A DNA stretch of 64,000 nt from SCTD01 sp963781675 (GCA_963781675.1 CAWAGF010000001.1:248001-312000); one strand, 5' to 3'. Counted from the first letter of the stretch, positions 34,951 through 44,321 are shown. Notes: generated by a model from the sequence alone, not told the origin. Translations and numbers: made by a program.

Positions 34951-35811
34951 GTGCCGGAGCTCCCCGAGGTCGAAGCGCTCGTGTCCTTCCTGCGCGAGCG
35001 CGCCGTCGGCCGCGTGGTCGCCCGGGTGGATCCGGTGGCCATCAGCGCCTTCAAGACCTACGACCCGCCGCCCACTGCGCTGGCCGGCCTCGAGGTCGTC
35101 GGGGCGACCCGGCACGGCAAGTTCCTCGACCTCGACGTCTCGGGCCTGCACCTGGTCGTGCACCTGGCCCGGGCGGGCTGGCTGCAGTGGCGGGAGTCGC
35201 TCCCGCCCGCTCCGCCGCGGATGGGCAAGGGCCCGATCGCGCTGCGCGTGCACCTCGACGACGGCTCCGGCTTCGACCTCACCGAGGCCGGCACCAAGAA
35301 GGGGCTCGCCGTCTACGTCGTCACCGATCCTGCTGCCGTGCCGGGGATCTCGCGCCTCGGTGTCGACCCGCTGTCGCCCGAGTTCACCGAGGAGCTGCTC
35401 GCCGGGCTGCTCGCCGGAGTGCGCGGCCAGGTCAAGGGCGTGCTCACCGACCAGTCGCTCGTCGCGGGCCTCGGCAACGCCTACAGCGACGAGGTCCTGT
35501 GGGAGGTCGGCCTCTCGCCGTTCAAGACCGCCGGCAAGCTCACGCCCGAGGACGTCGCCCGCCTGCACGTCGCGATCGTCGACACCCTGCGCGGGGCGGT
35601 GCAGCGCGCCGAGGGCCTGGCCGCCGGCAAGCTCAAGGCCGAGAAGAAGAGCGGGCTGTCCGTGCACGGCCGCACCGGGCTGCCGTGCCCGCGCTGCGGC
35701 GACACCGTGCGGGAGGTGTCCTTCGCCGACAAGTCCCTGCAGTACTGCCCGACCTGCCAGACCGACGGCAAGCCGCTGGCGGACCGCCGGCTGTCCCGCC
35801 TGCTGAAGTAG
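34951..35811 (+). CDS. Fpg/Nei-family DNA glycosylase
   Basis: 286 residues. The GTG was chosen because the mature protein must begin PELPEVE with catalytic Pro and Glu at residues 2-3. Further motifs are the Lys in RHGKFLDLD, the helix-two-turn-helix GLGNAYSDEVLWEVGLSP with its conserved Asn, and a C-terminal zinc finger CPRCGDTVREVSF...YCPTCQ. It removes damaged bases and nicks the abasic site. Choice between Fpg and Nei cannot be made from these motifs. The 184-bp gap before it contains the pncB promoter region and nothing else recognisable. Confidence 0.92.
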   Translation: MPELPEVEALVSFLRERAVGRVVARVDPVAISAFKTYDPPPTALAGLEVVGATRHGKFLDLDVSGLHLVVHLARAGWLQWRESLPPAPPRMGKGPIALRVHLDDGSGFDLTEAGTKKGLAVYVVTDPAAVPGISRLGVDPLSPEFTEELLAGLLAGVRGQVKGVLTDQSLVAGLGNAYSDEVLWEVGLSPFKTAGKLTPEDVARLHVAIVDTLRGAVQRAEGLAAGKLKAEKKSGLSVHGRTGLPCPRCGDTVREVSFADKSLQYCPTCQTDGKPLADRRLSRLLK

Positions 35812-35826
35812 GTCTGGCGCCGCTGC

Positions 35827-37317
35827 CTAGAACGGGGCGGGGTCCAGCCAGTCGGGTACCGGCTCCTCGCGCTCGGACCGTGGCAGCCAGGGCCGCGTCG
35901 GTGCGGTGTCATCCAGTGCCTGCAGCTGCGCGGCGTCCAGTGCAGCCAGCACCTCCGCGTCGGGCAGCACGGCGTCGTCGTCCACGCGCGGCGAGGCGAC
36001 CTGCAGGTGCGGCACCTCGACGACCTGCCCCGCCGGGCTGAACCAGACGGTGGAGGTCGGCGTGCGCAGCGGCGTCCAGCCCCGGTGCTTGAGCTGGTGG
36101 GTCCGCCGGGCGCGGGCGACGAGGTTCCAGGCAGCCGTCGGCCCGTCGGGGTAGGCGATCTCGTGGTCCAGGTCGCACCGCGCGGCGGTGCGCCGGGTGC
36201 CGGTCGGGCCGTCGCAGAAGCGGTCGCGCAGCGCGACGAGGTCCCGCAGCGGTGGCGACGGGTCGTGCTGATCCTCTGTCCGCCAGGCGACGTCGTGCAC
36301 CACCACCTCGCCCAGCACCATCCGCGTCAGCGCCTCCCGGACGCCTGCCGGTGATGGCGGTGGCCGTACGTCCCGCTCAGCCACGTCGACGACCTGCCCG
36401 GTGGTGCTCTGCACGCAGACGCGACGCAGCTCGGCGTCCACCAGCAGCAGCCGGGCCGCCGGTGCGCTCAGCCAGCCGTAGCCGTCCAGCCAGGCCGGCT
36501 CGTGGCTCAGGCCGAGCGCCGTCTCCACGGGAACCGTGATGCTGGCCTGCACCGGTCGACGTACGCGGCAGTCCGCGGACGCCGGCGCTACGTGGCTGCG
36601 CCGCTGGCCCACGGCCTCGTCACCGGTGGCGAGGTCGAAGCGCAGCTGCGCGAGAGTCCGCGCCTCCCCGGCCTGCTTCACCGCGCGGGCCTGCTTGTCC
36701 AGGCCGTCGAACCAGCGCACGAGCGGCACGGCGGGTCCGGTCAGCACGACGGTCGCCTGGTCGTCCGCGCCCGGGAGGAGGACGACGTCGCGTGCTGCGT
36801 CCTTGGCCGCGGTGCGCAGCGCGGCAGCCTCGGCGTCGAGGACGGCCGCGGCCCGGCGCACCTCCTGCACGATCCGCCAGGTGGGCAGGCCTGCCACCCG
36901 CTCGGCCAGCTGCGCGTCCAGCCGGGCTGCGAGGTCGTCGTCGTACACCTCGACCTCGCGGACGAACGCCAGCGCGCGTGGGGCGGTGGTGCGGCCCTCG
37001 TCCAGCAGGCGCAGCGTCTCGGACAGGCAGGTGGTGAGCCGGACGGCAGCGCGGATCTCGGCAGCGGCTGCCACGTCGCTGATCGACCGCGCGACGGCGA
37101 CCTCGCGCCGGAAGGAGGTCCAGGGCGTCGCGCCGCGGTCGTCGAAGGGGCAGCGCGGCACCTGCGCGGCGAGCGCGGTGAGCACGCGGGCGTCAGCGGC
37201 CAGGCGCCGGGCGGTCTCGGCCGTCGAGTCGCGGAGGGTGGCCAGCCCCGACTGGAAGTCCTCGCGCAGCCAAGGGCACTCGGCGTCGAGAGCCTGGAGG
37301 TCCGCCGCGCTGGCCAT
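35827..37317 (-). CDS. DUF222 / 13E12-repeat family protein with HNH-like C-terminus, SOS controlled
   Basis: 496 residues. The N-terminal 350 residues are the helical DUF222 domain (ATPWTSFRREVAVARSISDVAAAAEI, AWLDGYGWLSAPAARLLL). The C-terminal part, FCDGPTGTRRTAARCDLDHEIAYPDGPTAAWNLVARARRTH, resembles an HNH endonuclease with the DLDH and AWNL..ARRTHQLKH elements. The family is common in actinobacteria and often SOS-inducible; biological role unknown. A perfect LexA box abuts its -10 region. Codon use is similar to neighbours. Confidence 0.88.
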   Translation of the reverse strand: MASAADLQALDAECPWLREDFQSGLATLRDSTAETARRLAADARVLTALAAQVPRCPFDDRGATPWTSFRREVAVARSISDVAAAAEIRAAVRLTTCLSETLRLLDEGRTTAPRALAFVREVEVYDDDLAARLDAQLAERVAGLPTWRIVQEVRRAAAVLDAEAAALRTAAKDAARDVVLLPGADDQATVVLTGPAVPLVRWFDGLDKQARAVKQAGEARTLAQLRFDLATGDEAVGQRRSHVAPASADCRVRRPVQASITVPVETALGLSHEPAWLDGYGWLSAPAARLLLVDAELRRVCVQSTTGQVVDVAERDVRPPPSPAGVREALTRMVLGEVVVHDVAWRTEDQHDPSPPLRDLVALRDRFCDGPTGTRRTAARCDLDHEIAYPDGPTAAWNLVARARRTHQLKHRGWTPLRTPTSTVWFSPAGQVVEVPHLQVASPRVDDDAVLPDAEVLAALDAAQLQALDDTAPTRPWLPRSEREEPVPDWLDPAPF

Positions 37318-37320
37318 GCG

Positions 37321-37800
37321 TCATGGTATCGAACATGTGTTCGAACCGCAAGGGTCTGTGGACGTCTGTGCCGGTGCGGCGGCATCCAGCCGGTCGTGCA
37401 GCCGCTCGAGCCCGAGGCCGACCGCCGCCCACAGCGGCGCATACGACGGCCGGACCAGCCCGCGCCAGTGCCGCGGCACCGGCTTGCGGCCGCGCGGCCG
37501 GCTGTAGTCCCACGGCACCTCGCCGGTGAGCGCCTTGATCCCGGTGCCCGCCACCGCCTCCACGGCGTACGTGCCGGCCACCCAGACCGCCGCCCGCGCG
37601 GGCGCCGGCCAGCTGCGCAACCGGTCGTGCGCCGGCTCGAACAGGAACGCCGCACTGCCGTAGACCGGGAGCATCCAGAGGTAGGTGTGACCGGTCAGCC
37701 GCCAGTCGCCGTCGCGGCCGTGGCTGCGCACCGACGTGGTCGCGATCTCGCTGAGCATCCCGGCGCCGCCGTACGCGAGGAAGCGCTGCCAGCGGGTCAC
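37321..37800 (-). CDS. Putative ABC-transporter permease-like membrane protein (CmpB family)
   Basis: 159 residues from GTG with CAGGAT six bases upstream. The pattern FLAYGGAGMLSEIATTSV, LTGHTYLWMLPVYGSAAFLFEPAHDRL, AGTYAVEAVAGTGIKALTGEVPWDYS and LVRPSYAPLWAAVGLGLERLHD matches the small PF06541-type membrane family, with four helices. The transport role is only a family label. Its last nine codons contain the LexA box of the next gene. Confidence 0.78.
   Translation of the reverse strand: MTRWQRFLAYGGAGMLSEIATTSVRSHGRDGDWRLTGHTYLWMLPVYGSAAFLFEPAHDRLRSWPAPARAAVWVAGTYAVEAVAGTGIKALTGEVPWDYSRPRGRKPVPRHWRGLVRPSYAPLWAAVGLGLERLHDRLDAAAPAQTSTDPCGSNTCSIP
37323..37344 (-). promoter_or_regulatory. LexA (SOS) box and -10 of the DUF222 gene
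   Basis: TCGAACATGTGTTCGA (37329-37344) is a perfect match to the actinobacterial SOS box TCGAAC-N4-GTTCGA. On the minus strand TACCAT (37323-37328) follows at once and sits five bases before the ATG, so LexA would block the promoter of a leaderless mRNA. The box lies inside the last codons of the upstream minus-strand gene. Confidence 0.9.
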
Positions 37801-37850
37801 GGCGGCATCCTGCCAGGGCGGCCGGGGCGCGGCGCTGCCACACTGCGGCC

Positions 37851-39257
37851 ATGGCGGACTACGAGCTGGTCGTCCTCGGCGCAGGCGCGACCGGGTTGGC
37901 CGCGGCGCGCACCGCACGCAAGGCCGGGCGGTCGGTCGCGCTGGTCGAGGCGGACCGGCCGGGCGGCGACTGCACGCACTACGGCTGCGTCCCGAGCAAG
38001 GCGCTGCTCGAGACGGCCCGGCGCGTGCAGGCAGCGAGATCGGGACCGCAGTACGGCTTCTCGGCCGAGCCGGACGTCGACTTCGCCGCGGTGATGGCAC
38101 GCGTGCACGGCGTCATCGCGGAGATCGAGCGTGACGAGTCGCCGGAGGTGCTGGCCGAGCAGGGCATCGACCTGCTGCAGGGCTGGGGCGTCGTGACCGG
38201 GCCGGACAGCCTCGAGGTCGACGGGCGGCGGGTCACCTTCGAACGCCTGGTCGTCGCCGCCGGCAGCCGCGCGCTCGTGCCGCCGGTGGAGGGGCTGGCC
38301 GACGTCCCCTACCTCGACAACAAGAGCGTCTTCGCCCTGACCGAGCTGCCCGAGCACCTGCTCGTCCTGGGGGGCGGGCCGATCGGCGTCGAGCTGGCGC
38401 AGGCGTTCCGGCGCCTCGGTGCGCGGGTCACGGTGGTCGAGGGCGCGCCGTCGGTGCTCGGCCGCGAGGAGCCGGAGGCGCAGGAGGCCCTGAGCGCGGT
38501 GCTGCAGCGCGAGGGCGTCGAGCTGCGCACCGGCGCGACCGTCGAGCGGGTCAGCGCCGGTCCGACCCTGCACCTGAGCGACGGCACCCAGGTGCGCGGC
38601 TCGCACCTGCTGGTGGCGGTCGGCCGGCGCGCCGCGACCGACAGCATCGGCCTGGAGAAGGCCGGCGTGCGGCTGGAGAAGGGGCGGGTCGTCACCGACG
38701 CCAAGCTCCGCGCAGCCCGCACCGTCTGGGCCGCGGGTGACTGCACCAGCGAACTGCAGTTCACCCACGTCGGCGACGAGCAGGGGCGCCTGGCCGCCAA
38801 GAACGCCTTCGCACGAGGCCCTTTCGGCGCAAAGGCGTGGGACGACCGGGTCATCCCCTGGGTGACGTTCACCGAGCCGGAGGTCGCGCACGTGGGGCTG
38901 ACCGAGGCGCAGGCGGTCGAGCGCTACGGCGACGAGGTGCGGGTGTCGACGGTGTTCGACCGCAGCAGCGACCGCGCCCGGACGGCCGGCGAGACCGACG
39001 GCTTCGTCAAGCTGATCGCGGTGCCCCGGCCGATCGTCGGGATGCTGCTCGGGCGGCTCGTCGGGATGACCGCCGTGGGGCCGATGGCCGGCGAGCAGAT
39101 CGCCGAGGGCGCGCTCGTCATGCGCATCGGCGCCCTCGTCGGGCGGCTCGGCCAGACCGTGCACGCCTATCCCACCTGGTCCCTGTCCACCCGCGTGGCG
39201 GCGGCGCGCTTCTTCGGCGCGCACGGCGGCACACCGGCCCGGGAGGGACGTCGATGA
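37851..39257 (+). CDS. FAD-dependent pyridine nucleotide-disulfide oxidoreductase
   Basis: 468 residues from ATG. The Rossmann motif GAGATGLAAARTARKAG, the redox disulfide GGDCTHYGCVPSKAL, a second nucleotide motif LGGGPIGVELAQAFRRLG, and the FAD-site TVWAAGDCTSE place it with mercuric reductase- and lipoamide dehydrogenase-like enzymes. The C-terminal dimer domain ends VHAYPTWSLSTRVAA, with the catalytic His in that stretch. No MerA-type Cys pair is at the C-terminus. Substrate unknown. Its stop overlaps the next gene's ATG. Confidence 0.9.
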   Translation: MADYELVVLGAGATGLAAARTARKAGRSVALVEADRPGGDCTHYGCVPSKALLETARRVQAARSGPQYGFSAEPDVDFAAVMARVHGVIAEIERDESPEVLAEQGIDLLQGWGVVTGPDSLEVDGRRVTFERLVVAAGSRALVPPVEGLADVPYLDNKSVFALTELPEHLLVLGGGPIGVELAQAFRRLGARVTVVEGAPSVLGREEPEAQEALSAVLQREGVELRTGATVERVSAGPTLHLSDGTQVRGSHLLVAVGRRAATDSIGLEKAGVRLEKGRVVTDAKLRAARTVWAAGDCTSELQFTHVGDEQGRLAAKNAFARGPFGAKAWDDRVIPWVTFTEPEVAHVGLTEAQAVERYGDEVRVSTVFDRSSDRARTAGETDGFVKLIAVPRPIVGMLLGRLVGMTAVGPMAGEQIAEGALVMRIGALVGRLGQTVHAYPTWSLSTRVAAARFFGAHGGTPAREGRR

Positions 39258-40225
39258 CGACCCCCGAGACCTGGCGCGTGCTCGCGCTGCCCCCGCTGCC
39301 GCACGACGTGCTCGTGTCGCTGTTCGGCGAGCCGCGCATCGAGCTGGTCACGCCGCAGGAGCGCACCCAGGCGGAGGTCGCGCGGCTGCTGCCGGAGGTC
39401 GACGTCGTGATCGGCGACTGGTCGCCGTCGCTGCGGCTGCTCGAGCCCGGCCCGCGCGTCTGCTTCGTGCAGCAGCCGAGCGTCGGCACCGACGGCATCG
39501 AGCTGGACGCGTTCGCCGCCGCCGGCGTGCCGGTCGCCAACACCGCGGGCGCCAACGCGACCAGCGTCGCCGAGTGGTGCGTCTCCGCGACGCTGGCCCT
39601 GCTGCGGGCCACCGTCGAGGGGGACGCCTCGGTGCGCCGCGGGGAGTGGCCGCAGACCAGCCTCGGCGGACGCGAGCTGGCGGGCAGCCGGGTCGGCGTC
39701 GTCGGCATGGGCGCGATCGGCCGGCGCGCGGCCGGCTTGTTCGGGGCCTTCGGGTGCGAGGTGCAGTACTGGTCGCGCAGCCGGCACGACGACGCGCCGG
39801 CGGCCTACGCCGAGCTGGACGACCTGCTGGCGACCAGCGACGTGGTGGTGCTCGTCATCGCGCTCGGCCCGCAGACCCGCGGGCTGCTCGACGAGGCGCG
39901 GCTGGCGCGCATGAGGCCCGGTGCCCTGCTCGTGAACGGCGCGCGCGGCGAGGTGGTCGACGAGACCGCGCTGGTCGCCGCGCTGGAGAGCGCCCACCTC
40001 GGCGGGGCGGCGCTCGACGTCTTCAGCTCCGAGCCGCTGCCGACCGGGTCGCCGCTGCGCACGGCGCCGCGCGTGCTGCTCAGCCCGCACATGGCCGGCT
40101 CCACCGTCCAGGCAGCGATGCGGATCGTCGGCCAGGCGACGGCCAACCTCACCCGGGTGCTCGACGGGCAGCCGCCCGTGGACGTCGTCAACGGCGTCGA
40201 CCCGGTCGTGCGCCGCCGGGCCTGA
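39254..40225 (+). CDS. D-isomer 2-hydroxyacid dehydrogenase family protein
   Basis: 323 residues, coupled to the upstream oxidoreductase (ATGA). Features are the NAD-binding motif GMGAIGRRAAGLFGAFG, Arg in LLVNGARGEVVDE, Glu in DVFSSEPLP and His in LLSPHMAGST, the Arg-Glu-His catalytic set. It oxidises or reduces a D-2-hydroxyacid with NAD(H). The specific acid is not evident. Confidence 0.9.
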   Translation: MTTPETWRVLALPPLPHDVLVSLFGEPRIELVTPQERTQAEVARLLPEVDVVIGDWSPSLRLLEPGPRVCFVQQPSVGTDGIELDAFAAAGVPVANTAGANATSVAEWCVSATLALLRATVEGDASVRRGEWPQTSLGGRELAGSRVGVVGMGAIGRRAAGLFGAFGCEVQYWSRSRHDDAPAAYAELDDLLATSDVVVLVIALGPQTRGLLDEARLARMRPGALLVNGARGEVVDETALVAALESAHLGGAALDVFSSEPLPTGSPLRTAPRVLLSPHMAGSTVQAAMRIVGQATANLTRVLDGQPPVDVVNGVDPVVRRRA

Positions 40226-40264
40226 CCGACTGACAGGGCAGGACGTACGGGGCAGGATCGCCGG

Positions 40265-41098
40265 GTGCCCTCCGCCCTCCGGCCCGTGCAGGTCGTGGCC
40301 CACCGGGGCTCCTCGGCTGCGCATGCCGAGCACACCCTCGGCGCCTACGAGCTGGCGCTCGAGGAGGGCGCCGACGCGCTCGAGTGCGACATCCGGCTGA
40401 CCCGCGACGGCGTGCTGGTCTGCGTGCACGACCGACGGATCGACCGGGTGAGCGACGGCCGCGGCGTGCTGTCCACGCTCGAGCTGGCCGAGCTCAACGA
40501 GCTGGACTTCGCGTCCTGGAAGGCCCGCCAGGGCGACCCGCTGCTGGAGGCGGCCTGGGAGGAGGCCGAGCAGGACCCGGAGCGGCGCGGTGTCCTCACC
40601 CTCGAGCGGCTGCTCCAGCTCGCGCTGGACCACAAGGGGCCGACCGGCCGGCAGGTCGAGCTGCACATCGAGACCAAGCACCCCACGCGCTACGGCGGGC
40701 TCGTCGAGCGCAGCCTGGTCGACCTGCTCGGCCGCTACGGGCTGGCCGCCCCGCTGTCGCGCTCGGTCTCGCCGGTGACCGTCATGTCGTACGCCGCCAC
40801 GTCGCTGCGGCGGGTGCACGCGATGGCGCCGCTGCTGCCGACCGTCTACCTGATGGACCGCGTGCCGGTGCGCTACCGCGACGGCAGCCTCCCGCCGCAG
40901 GTGCGCAGCGCCGGCCTGGCCCTGGAGGCCGTGCGGCGGCACCCGCGCTACGTCGAGCGCGTGCACGACCAGGGCAACCGGCTGCACGTGTTCACCGTCG
41001 ACGAGCCGGCCGACATCGACCTGATGCTCGACCTCGGGGTCGACGTCGTGATCAGCAACCGGCCGGACCGGGTGCGGCGGCGGATCGCCTTGCGCTAG
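40265..41098 (+). CDS. Glycerophosphodiester phosphodiesterase
   Basis: 277 residues from GTG with CAGGAT six bases upstream. The GDPD motifs are AHRGSS, the metal-binding pair in ALECDIRLT, CVHDRRIDR, ELHIETKHP and a closing FTVDEPADIDLMLDLGVDVVISNRPD. No signal peptide, so it is cytoplasmic. It hydrolyses glycerophosphodiesters to glycerol-3-phosphate and an alcohol. Convergent overlap of four bases with the next gene. Confidence 0.93.
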   Translation: MPSALRPVQVVAHRGSSAAHAEHTLGAYELALEEGADALECDIRLTRDGVLVCVHDRRIDRVSDGRGVLSTLELAELNELDFASWKARQGDPLLEAAWEEAEQDPERRGVLTLERLLQLALDHKGPTGRQVELHIETKHPTRYGGLVERSLVDLLGRYGLAAPLSRSVSPVTVMSYAATSLRRVHAMAPLLPTVYLMDRVPVRYRDGSLPPQVRSAGLALEAVRRHPRYVERVHDQGNRLHVFTVDEPADIDLMLDLGVDVVISNRPDRVRRRIALR

Positions 41099-42030
41099 AG
41101 GCGTTCTGCGATCGCCTGGGCCAGCCGCGTGCCGGACGTCCAGGCGGTCTCCACGCGCGGCGAGCCCCACCCGTCGCCGCACAGGCCGACCCGCGCCTCG
41201 CCCAGGTGGAAGTCCGCGTCACGGGGTGCGGCCGGCCGGGCGTACGTCCAGCGCTGCACGTGCGTCCACTCGGGTGCGGCGGTCCCGAGCAGGGCCTGCA
41301 CCGCCTCCGCCATGGCGGGCGCCGCCGCCGGCGGGTCAGCGAGGTGCTGCGCGGCGAACGGCGAGGTCGAGTGCGCGACCAGCACGGGGGCGCCGTCGCC
41401 GCGGCGTCGGCCGTCGTCGGCGACCCAGCCCAGGACGTCGGAGCCGTCGACGAAGACGCCGTCGACGTCCCAGGTCCGCTCCGCGAAGCCCGCCGCCAGC
41501 GCGACCACCGGCTCCCAGACGCGGTCCTGCACCGCCGCCCGCTCGACGGCCAGCGCGTCGTGGAGCAGCGGCGCGGCCTGCGGGTCGGGCAGCGCCAGGA
41601 CGACGGCGTCGTACGGCCGGCCGTCGACGGTCGGACCCGGCCCGACGCGGGACACCACCGACTGCTGGCGCACGTCGAGGCCGTCCAGCAGGTCGGCCAC
41701 CAGGGAGCGCAGCCCGCCCGGGGTGCCGTAGCGCAGCGGCCCGCTCTTGGGTGCGCCCAGCCCCTCCGGCCCGCCGACGTGGAAGGCGTCCGTCCAGGGG
41801 CGGGCGAGCCCGCGCGAGGTCCAGTCGTCCACCTGCGCGGTGAAGCCGGGGTCGCGCGTCGTGAGGTAGCTCGCGCCGAGGTCGACGTAGCGGCCGTCCA
41901 GCCGGCGCGACGCCATCCGGCCACCGGGCACCCGCCCGCGGTCGTGCACCTCGACCGGCACGCCCGCTGCGGCCAGGGCGCGCGCGCAGGCCGCTCCGGC
42001 CAGGCCGGCCCCCACGATCGCGACGGTCAC
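41095..42030 (-). CDS. Renalase-like NAD(P)/FAD-dependent oxidoreductase
   Basis: 311 residues. AIVGAGLAGAACARALAAAGVPVEVHDRGRVPGGRMASRR is the FAD-binding Rossmann fold and its GGRM extension; DLGASYLTTRD follows. The C-terminus has VGLCGDGWGSPRVETAWTSG, the second FAD motif. Bacterial renalases re-oxidise isomeric forms of NAD(P)H; amine oxidation is a possible alternative. Renalase is a family-level call only. Confidence 0.83.
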   Translation of the reverse strand: MTVAIVGAGLAGAACARALAAAGVPVEVHDRGRVPGGRMASRRLDGRYVDLGASYLTTRDPGFTAQVDDWTSRGLARPWTDAFHVGGPEGLGAPKSGPLRYGTPGGLRSLVADLLDGLDVRQQSVVSRVGPGPTVDGRPYDAVVLALPDPQAAPLLHDALAVERAAVQDRVWEPVVALAAGFAERTWDVDGVFVDGSDVLGWVADDGRRRGDGAPVLVAHSTSPFAAQHLADPPAAAPAMAEAVQALLGTAAPEWTHVQRWTYARPAAPRDADFHLGEARVGLCGDGWGSPRVETAWTSGTRLAQAIAERL

Positions 42031-42117
42031 GGGACGAGCATCCCCCGCGGCGGCGCAGCCGGCGACAGGAGCGGCCTAGGCTGCGGCAGTCCCGCCTGCC
42101 TGCCCGAGGAGCCCGCG

Positions 42118-43083
42118 ATCAGCGCCCGTCGCCGCCCGCCTGCGCGTCCCACCGGTGCCCCGTCGCCGGCCGCCGACCCGAACGCCGTGGTCCCCGTCGT
42201 GGGCGCCCGCGAGCCCTGCCCGTGCGGCAGCGGCAAGCGCTACAAGGCCTGCCACGGCAAGGGATCCGGTGACGACCGCCGCCTGGTGACACGGCCGTTC
42301 GCCGGCCGCGTCGACGAGACCGAGTGGGTCGCCCTGCGCGAGATCGTGCCGGCCGCCACCGCACCGCTGCGCCTCAAGGACTCCCCGGACCGCGAGGTCG
42401 TGCTCTCGACCGTGCTGCCGCTGGCCTGGCCGGCGATGGTGCGCGCCGACGGCACGACCTACCTCGGCCTGCAGGTGCAGTCCCGCTCCGGCGACGTGAG
42501 CCGCGACCTCGCGCACGCGCTCGAGACCGCGCTCGAGACGACGCCCGGCAGCAGCGTCCAGCCGGCCGGGCTGCCCGGGCCTGGTGCGCGCCTGCAGGAC
42601 CTGCTCACCGACGACCCGCTCGAGATCACGCTGCACCCCGGCTTCGACTACTGGGTCGAGGGCGCTCCCGACCCGACCGGCGAGGTGGCCGCGTCGATGG
42701 AGCGCGCGAACGCCTCCGTCGTACCGACCGCGCGCCTCGCGTCCGTCGCCTCGGCCTACTGGTGCCGCATGAAGGAGCGCACCCACCTGCGCTGGGTGCT
42801 GCCCGAGGAGGAGGACGCGCTGCTCGACGCGCTCGCCCGGCTCTCCGCCGCCGGCGCGCTGACCATCGGCCCGGACACCCGCTACGTCGGGTCCTTCCGC
42901 GCGCACGGCCTGCTGGTGCCGGTGTGGGACGCGCCCCTCGACCGCGAGCCCGAGGCGATGGAGGAGCCGACCGCCGCGCTCCGGGCGCGGCTGGACGAGG
43001 AGCTGGCGAGCGGCAAGCCGCTGACGGTGGACGAGCGGCGCGCCCGCTCCGGACTGCTGAGCCGTCAGCTCACGCTCAACTAG
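42118..43083 (+). CDS. DUF5926 family protein with N-terminal SEC-C motif
   Basis: About 321 residues. The SEC-C zinc motif REPCPCGSGKRYKACHG lies near residue 36, followed by a domain with LPLAWPAMVRADGTTYLGLQVQ. A GAGGAG ribosome site sits seven bases before an ATC codon, with a basic N-terminus typical of the family after it, so the start is probably at ATC (or an ATG misread). The next regular start is GTG at 42187, which lacks a ribosome site. SEC-C modules bind zinc and often SecB or ribosomal partners. Function unknown. Convergent overlap of eight bases with arcA. Confidence 0.82.
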   Translation: MSARRRPPARPTGAPSPAADPNAVVPVVGAREPCPCGSGKRYKACHGKGSGDDRRLVTRPFAGRVDETEWVALREIVPAATAPLRLKDSPDREVVLSTVLPLAWPAMVRADGTTYLGLQVQSRSGDVSRDLAHALETALETTPGSSVQPAGLPGPGARLQDLLTDDPLEITLHPGFDYWVEGAPDPTGEVAASMERANASVVPTARLASVASAYWCRMKERTHLRWVLPEEEDALLDALARLSAAGALTIGPDTRYVGSFRAHGLLVPVWDAPLDREPEAMEEPTAALRARLDEELASGKPLTVDERRARSGLLSRQLTLN

Positions 43084-44308
43084 CGAGGGCGTCGCGCGCG
43101 ATCGGGCAGCTCATGCAGCGCGGCCCGCCGCGCCCGCTGCCCAGCTCGCTGCCCGCGATCCGCACGACCTCGATGCCGGCCGCCTCGAGCCGCTCGTTGG
43201 TCTCGGTGTTGCGCTCGTACGCGACGACCAGCCCAGGCGCGAGGGCGAGGGTGTTGTTGCCGTCGTCCCACTGCTCGCGCTCGGCGGTCACCGGGTCCAG
43301 GCCGGTGTCGATGGTGCGCAGGTGGTCGATGCCCATGGCCGCCGCGGCGGCGACGAGGAACGGCTGCGGGTCGCTGACCTGCAGGTCGTGCTCGTCCCGC
43401 GGCGTGACCGTGTAGGCCGACAGCGTGTCCGCGACGGCCGGGAACATCACGACCGCGTCCCGGTCGACCATCGTGCAGATGGTGTCCAGGTGCATGGTCG
43501 CCCGCTCCTGCGCGATGGGCACGGCGAGCACGGTGTGCGCGATGCCGGCCGCGAAGGCGCGCAGCGCGAACGCCTCCACCCCCGCCGGAGTCGTGCGCTG
43601 ACCGGTGCCGACGGCCACGACGCCGGGGGCCATCACCAGGACGTCACCGCCCTCGAACCACGCCTCCTCCCGGCTGCCGCCGTACAGCAGCGGGGTGCCG
43701 GCGAAGCGCGGGTGGTGGCGGTAGATCGCACCGGTGAGGGTGCGCTCGCGCTGCCGGGCGTGCATCGACGGGCTGGTGATGGCGACGTGGTCGTCCACCC
43801 ACACCGAGGAGTCGCGCGTGAACAGCAGGTTCGGCAGCGGCCGCACGACGAAGTCACCGGGGCCGGCCAGCCGGGCGACGACGCCGTCCGGCCCGTGCGA
43901 GGGGAGCTCGGCGTGCGTGAGCCCGGCGGACAGCACGCCGGCCAGCTCTGCGCTCGGCAGGTCGAGCAGCCACTTGCGCAGCACGCTCGCCAGCGCCGGA
44001 CCGACGACGGTCGGAGCGACCGCGGACTGCACGACCTCCTCGCGCGCGGCCGGCTGCTCCAGCGTCTCGACGAGCAGCTCGGTCAGGTAGAGCACCTCGA
44101 CGCCGCGGTCGCGCACCGCCTGGGCGAAGCCGTCGTGCTCCTCCTGCGCGCGGGCCACCCAGGGCAGACCGTCGAACAGCAGGTCGGCGCTGTTGCGCGG
44201 CGTCAGGCGCTGCAGCTCGGCGCCGGGGCGGTGCAGCAGGACGGTGCGCAGTCGGCCGACCTCGCTGGCCACGCGGTGCTCGGCCGCGCTGTCCTGAGGG
44301 GTGCTCAT
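43076..44308 (-). CDS. arcA: Arginine deiminase
   Basis: 410 residues from ATG (STPQDSAAEHRVASEVG). Hydrolyses arginine to citrulline and ammonia. Family motifs are LLFTRDSSVW, GGSREEAWFEGGDVLVM, MHLDTICTMVD and the C-terminal catalytic Cys in GGPRCMSCPIARD. arcB and arcC are not adjacent, so the complete deiminase pathway is not shown here. The -10 hexamer TAGGGT lies seven bases upstream and begins with the stop codon of the preceding gene. Confidence 0.95.
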   Translation of the reverse strand: MSTPQDSAAEHRVASEVGRLRTVLLHRPGAELQRLTPRNSADLLFDGLPWVARAQEEHDGFAQAVRDRGVEVLYLTELLVETLEQPAAREEVVQSAVAPTVVGPALASVLRKWLLDLPSAELAGVLSAGLTHAELPSHGPDGVVARLAGPGDFVVRPLPNLLFTRDSSVWVDDHVAITSPSMHARQRERTLTGAIYRHHPRFAGTPLLYGGSREEAWFEGGDVLVMAPGVVAVGTGQRTTPAGVEAFALRAFAAGIAHTVLAVPIAQERATMHLDTICTMVDRDAVVMFPAVADTLSAYTVTPRDEHDLQVSDPQPFLVAAAAAMGIDHLRTIDTGLDPVTAEREQWDDGNNTLALAPGLVVAYERNTETNERLEAAGIEVVRIAGSELGSGRGGPRCMSCPIARDALAS

Positions 44309-44315
44309 GGCGAGC

Positions 44316-44321
44316 ACCCTA
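44316..44321 (-). promoter_or_regulatory. Leaderless -10 of arcA made from the upstream stop codon
   Basis: On the minus strand TAGGGT ends seven bases before the arcA ATG, and its TAG is the stop of the preceding gene. Confidence 0.5.
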
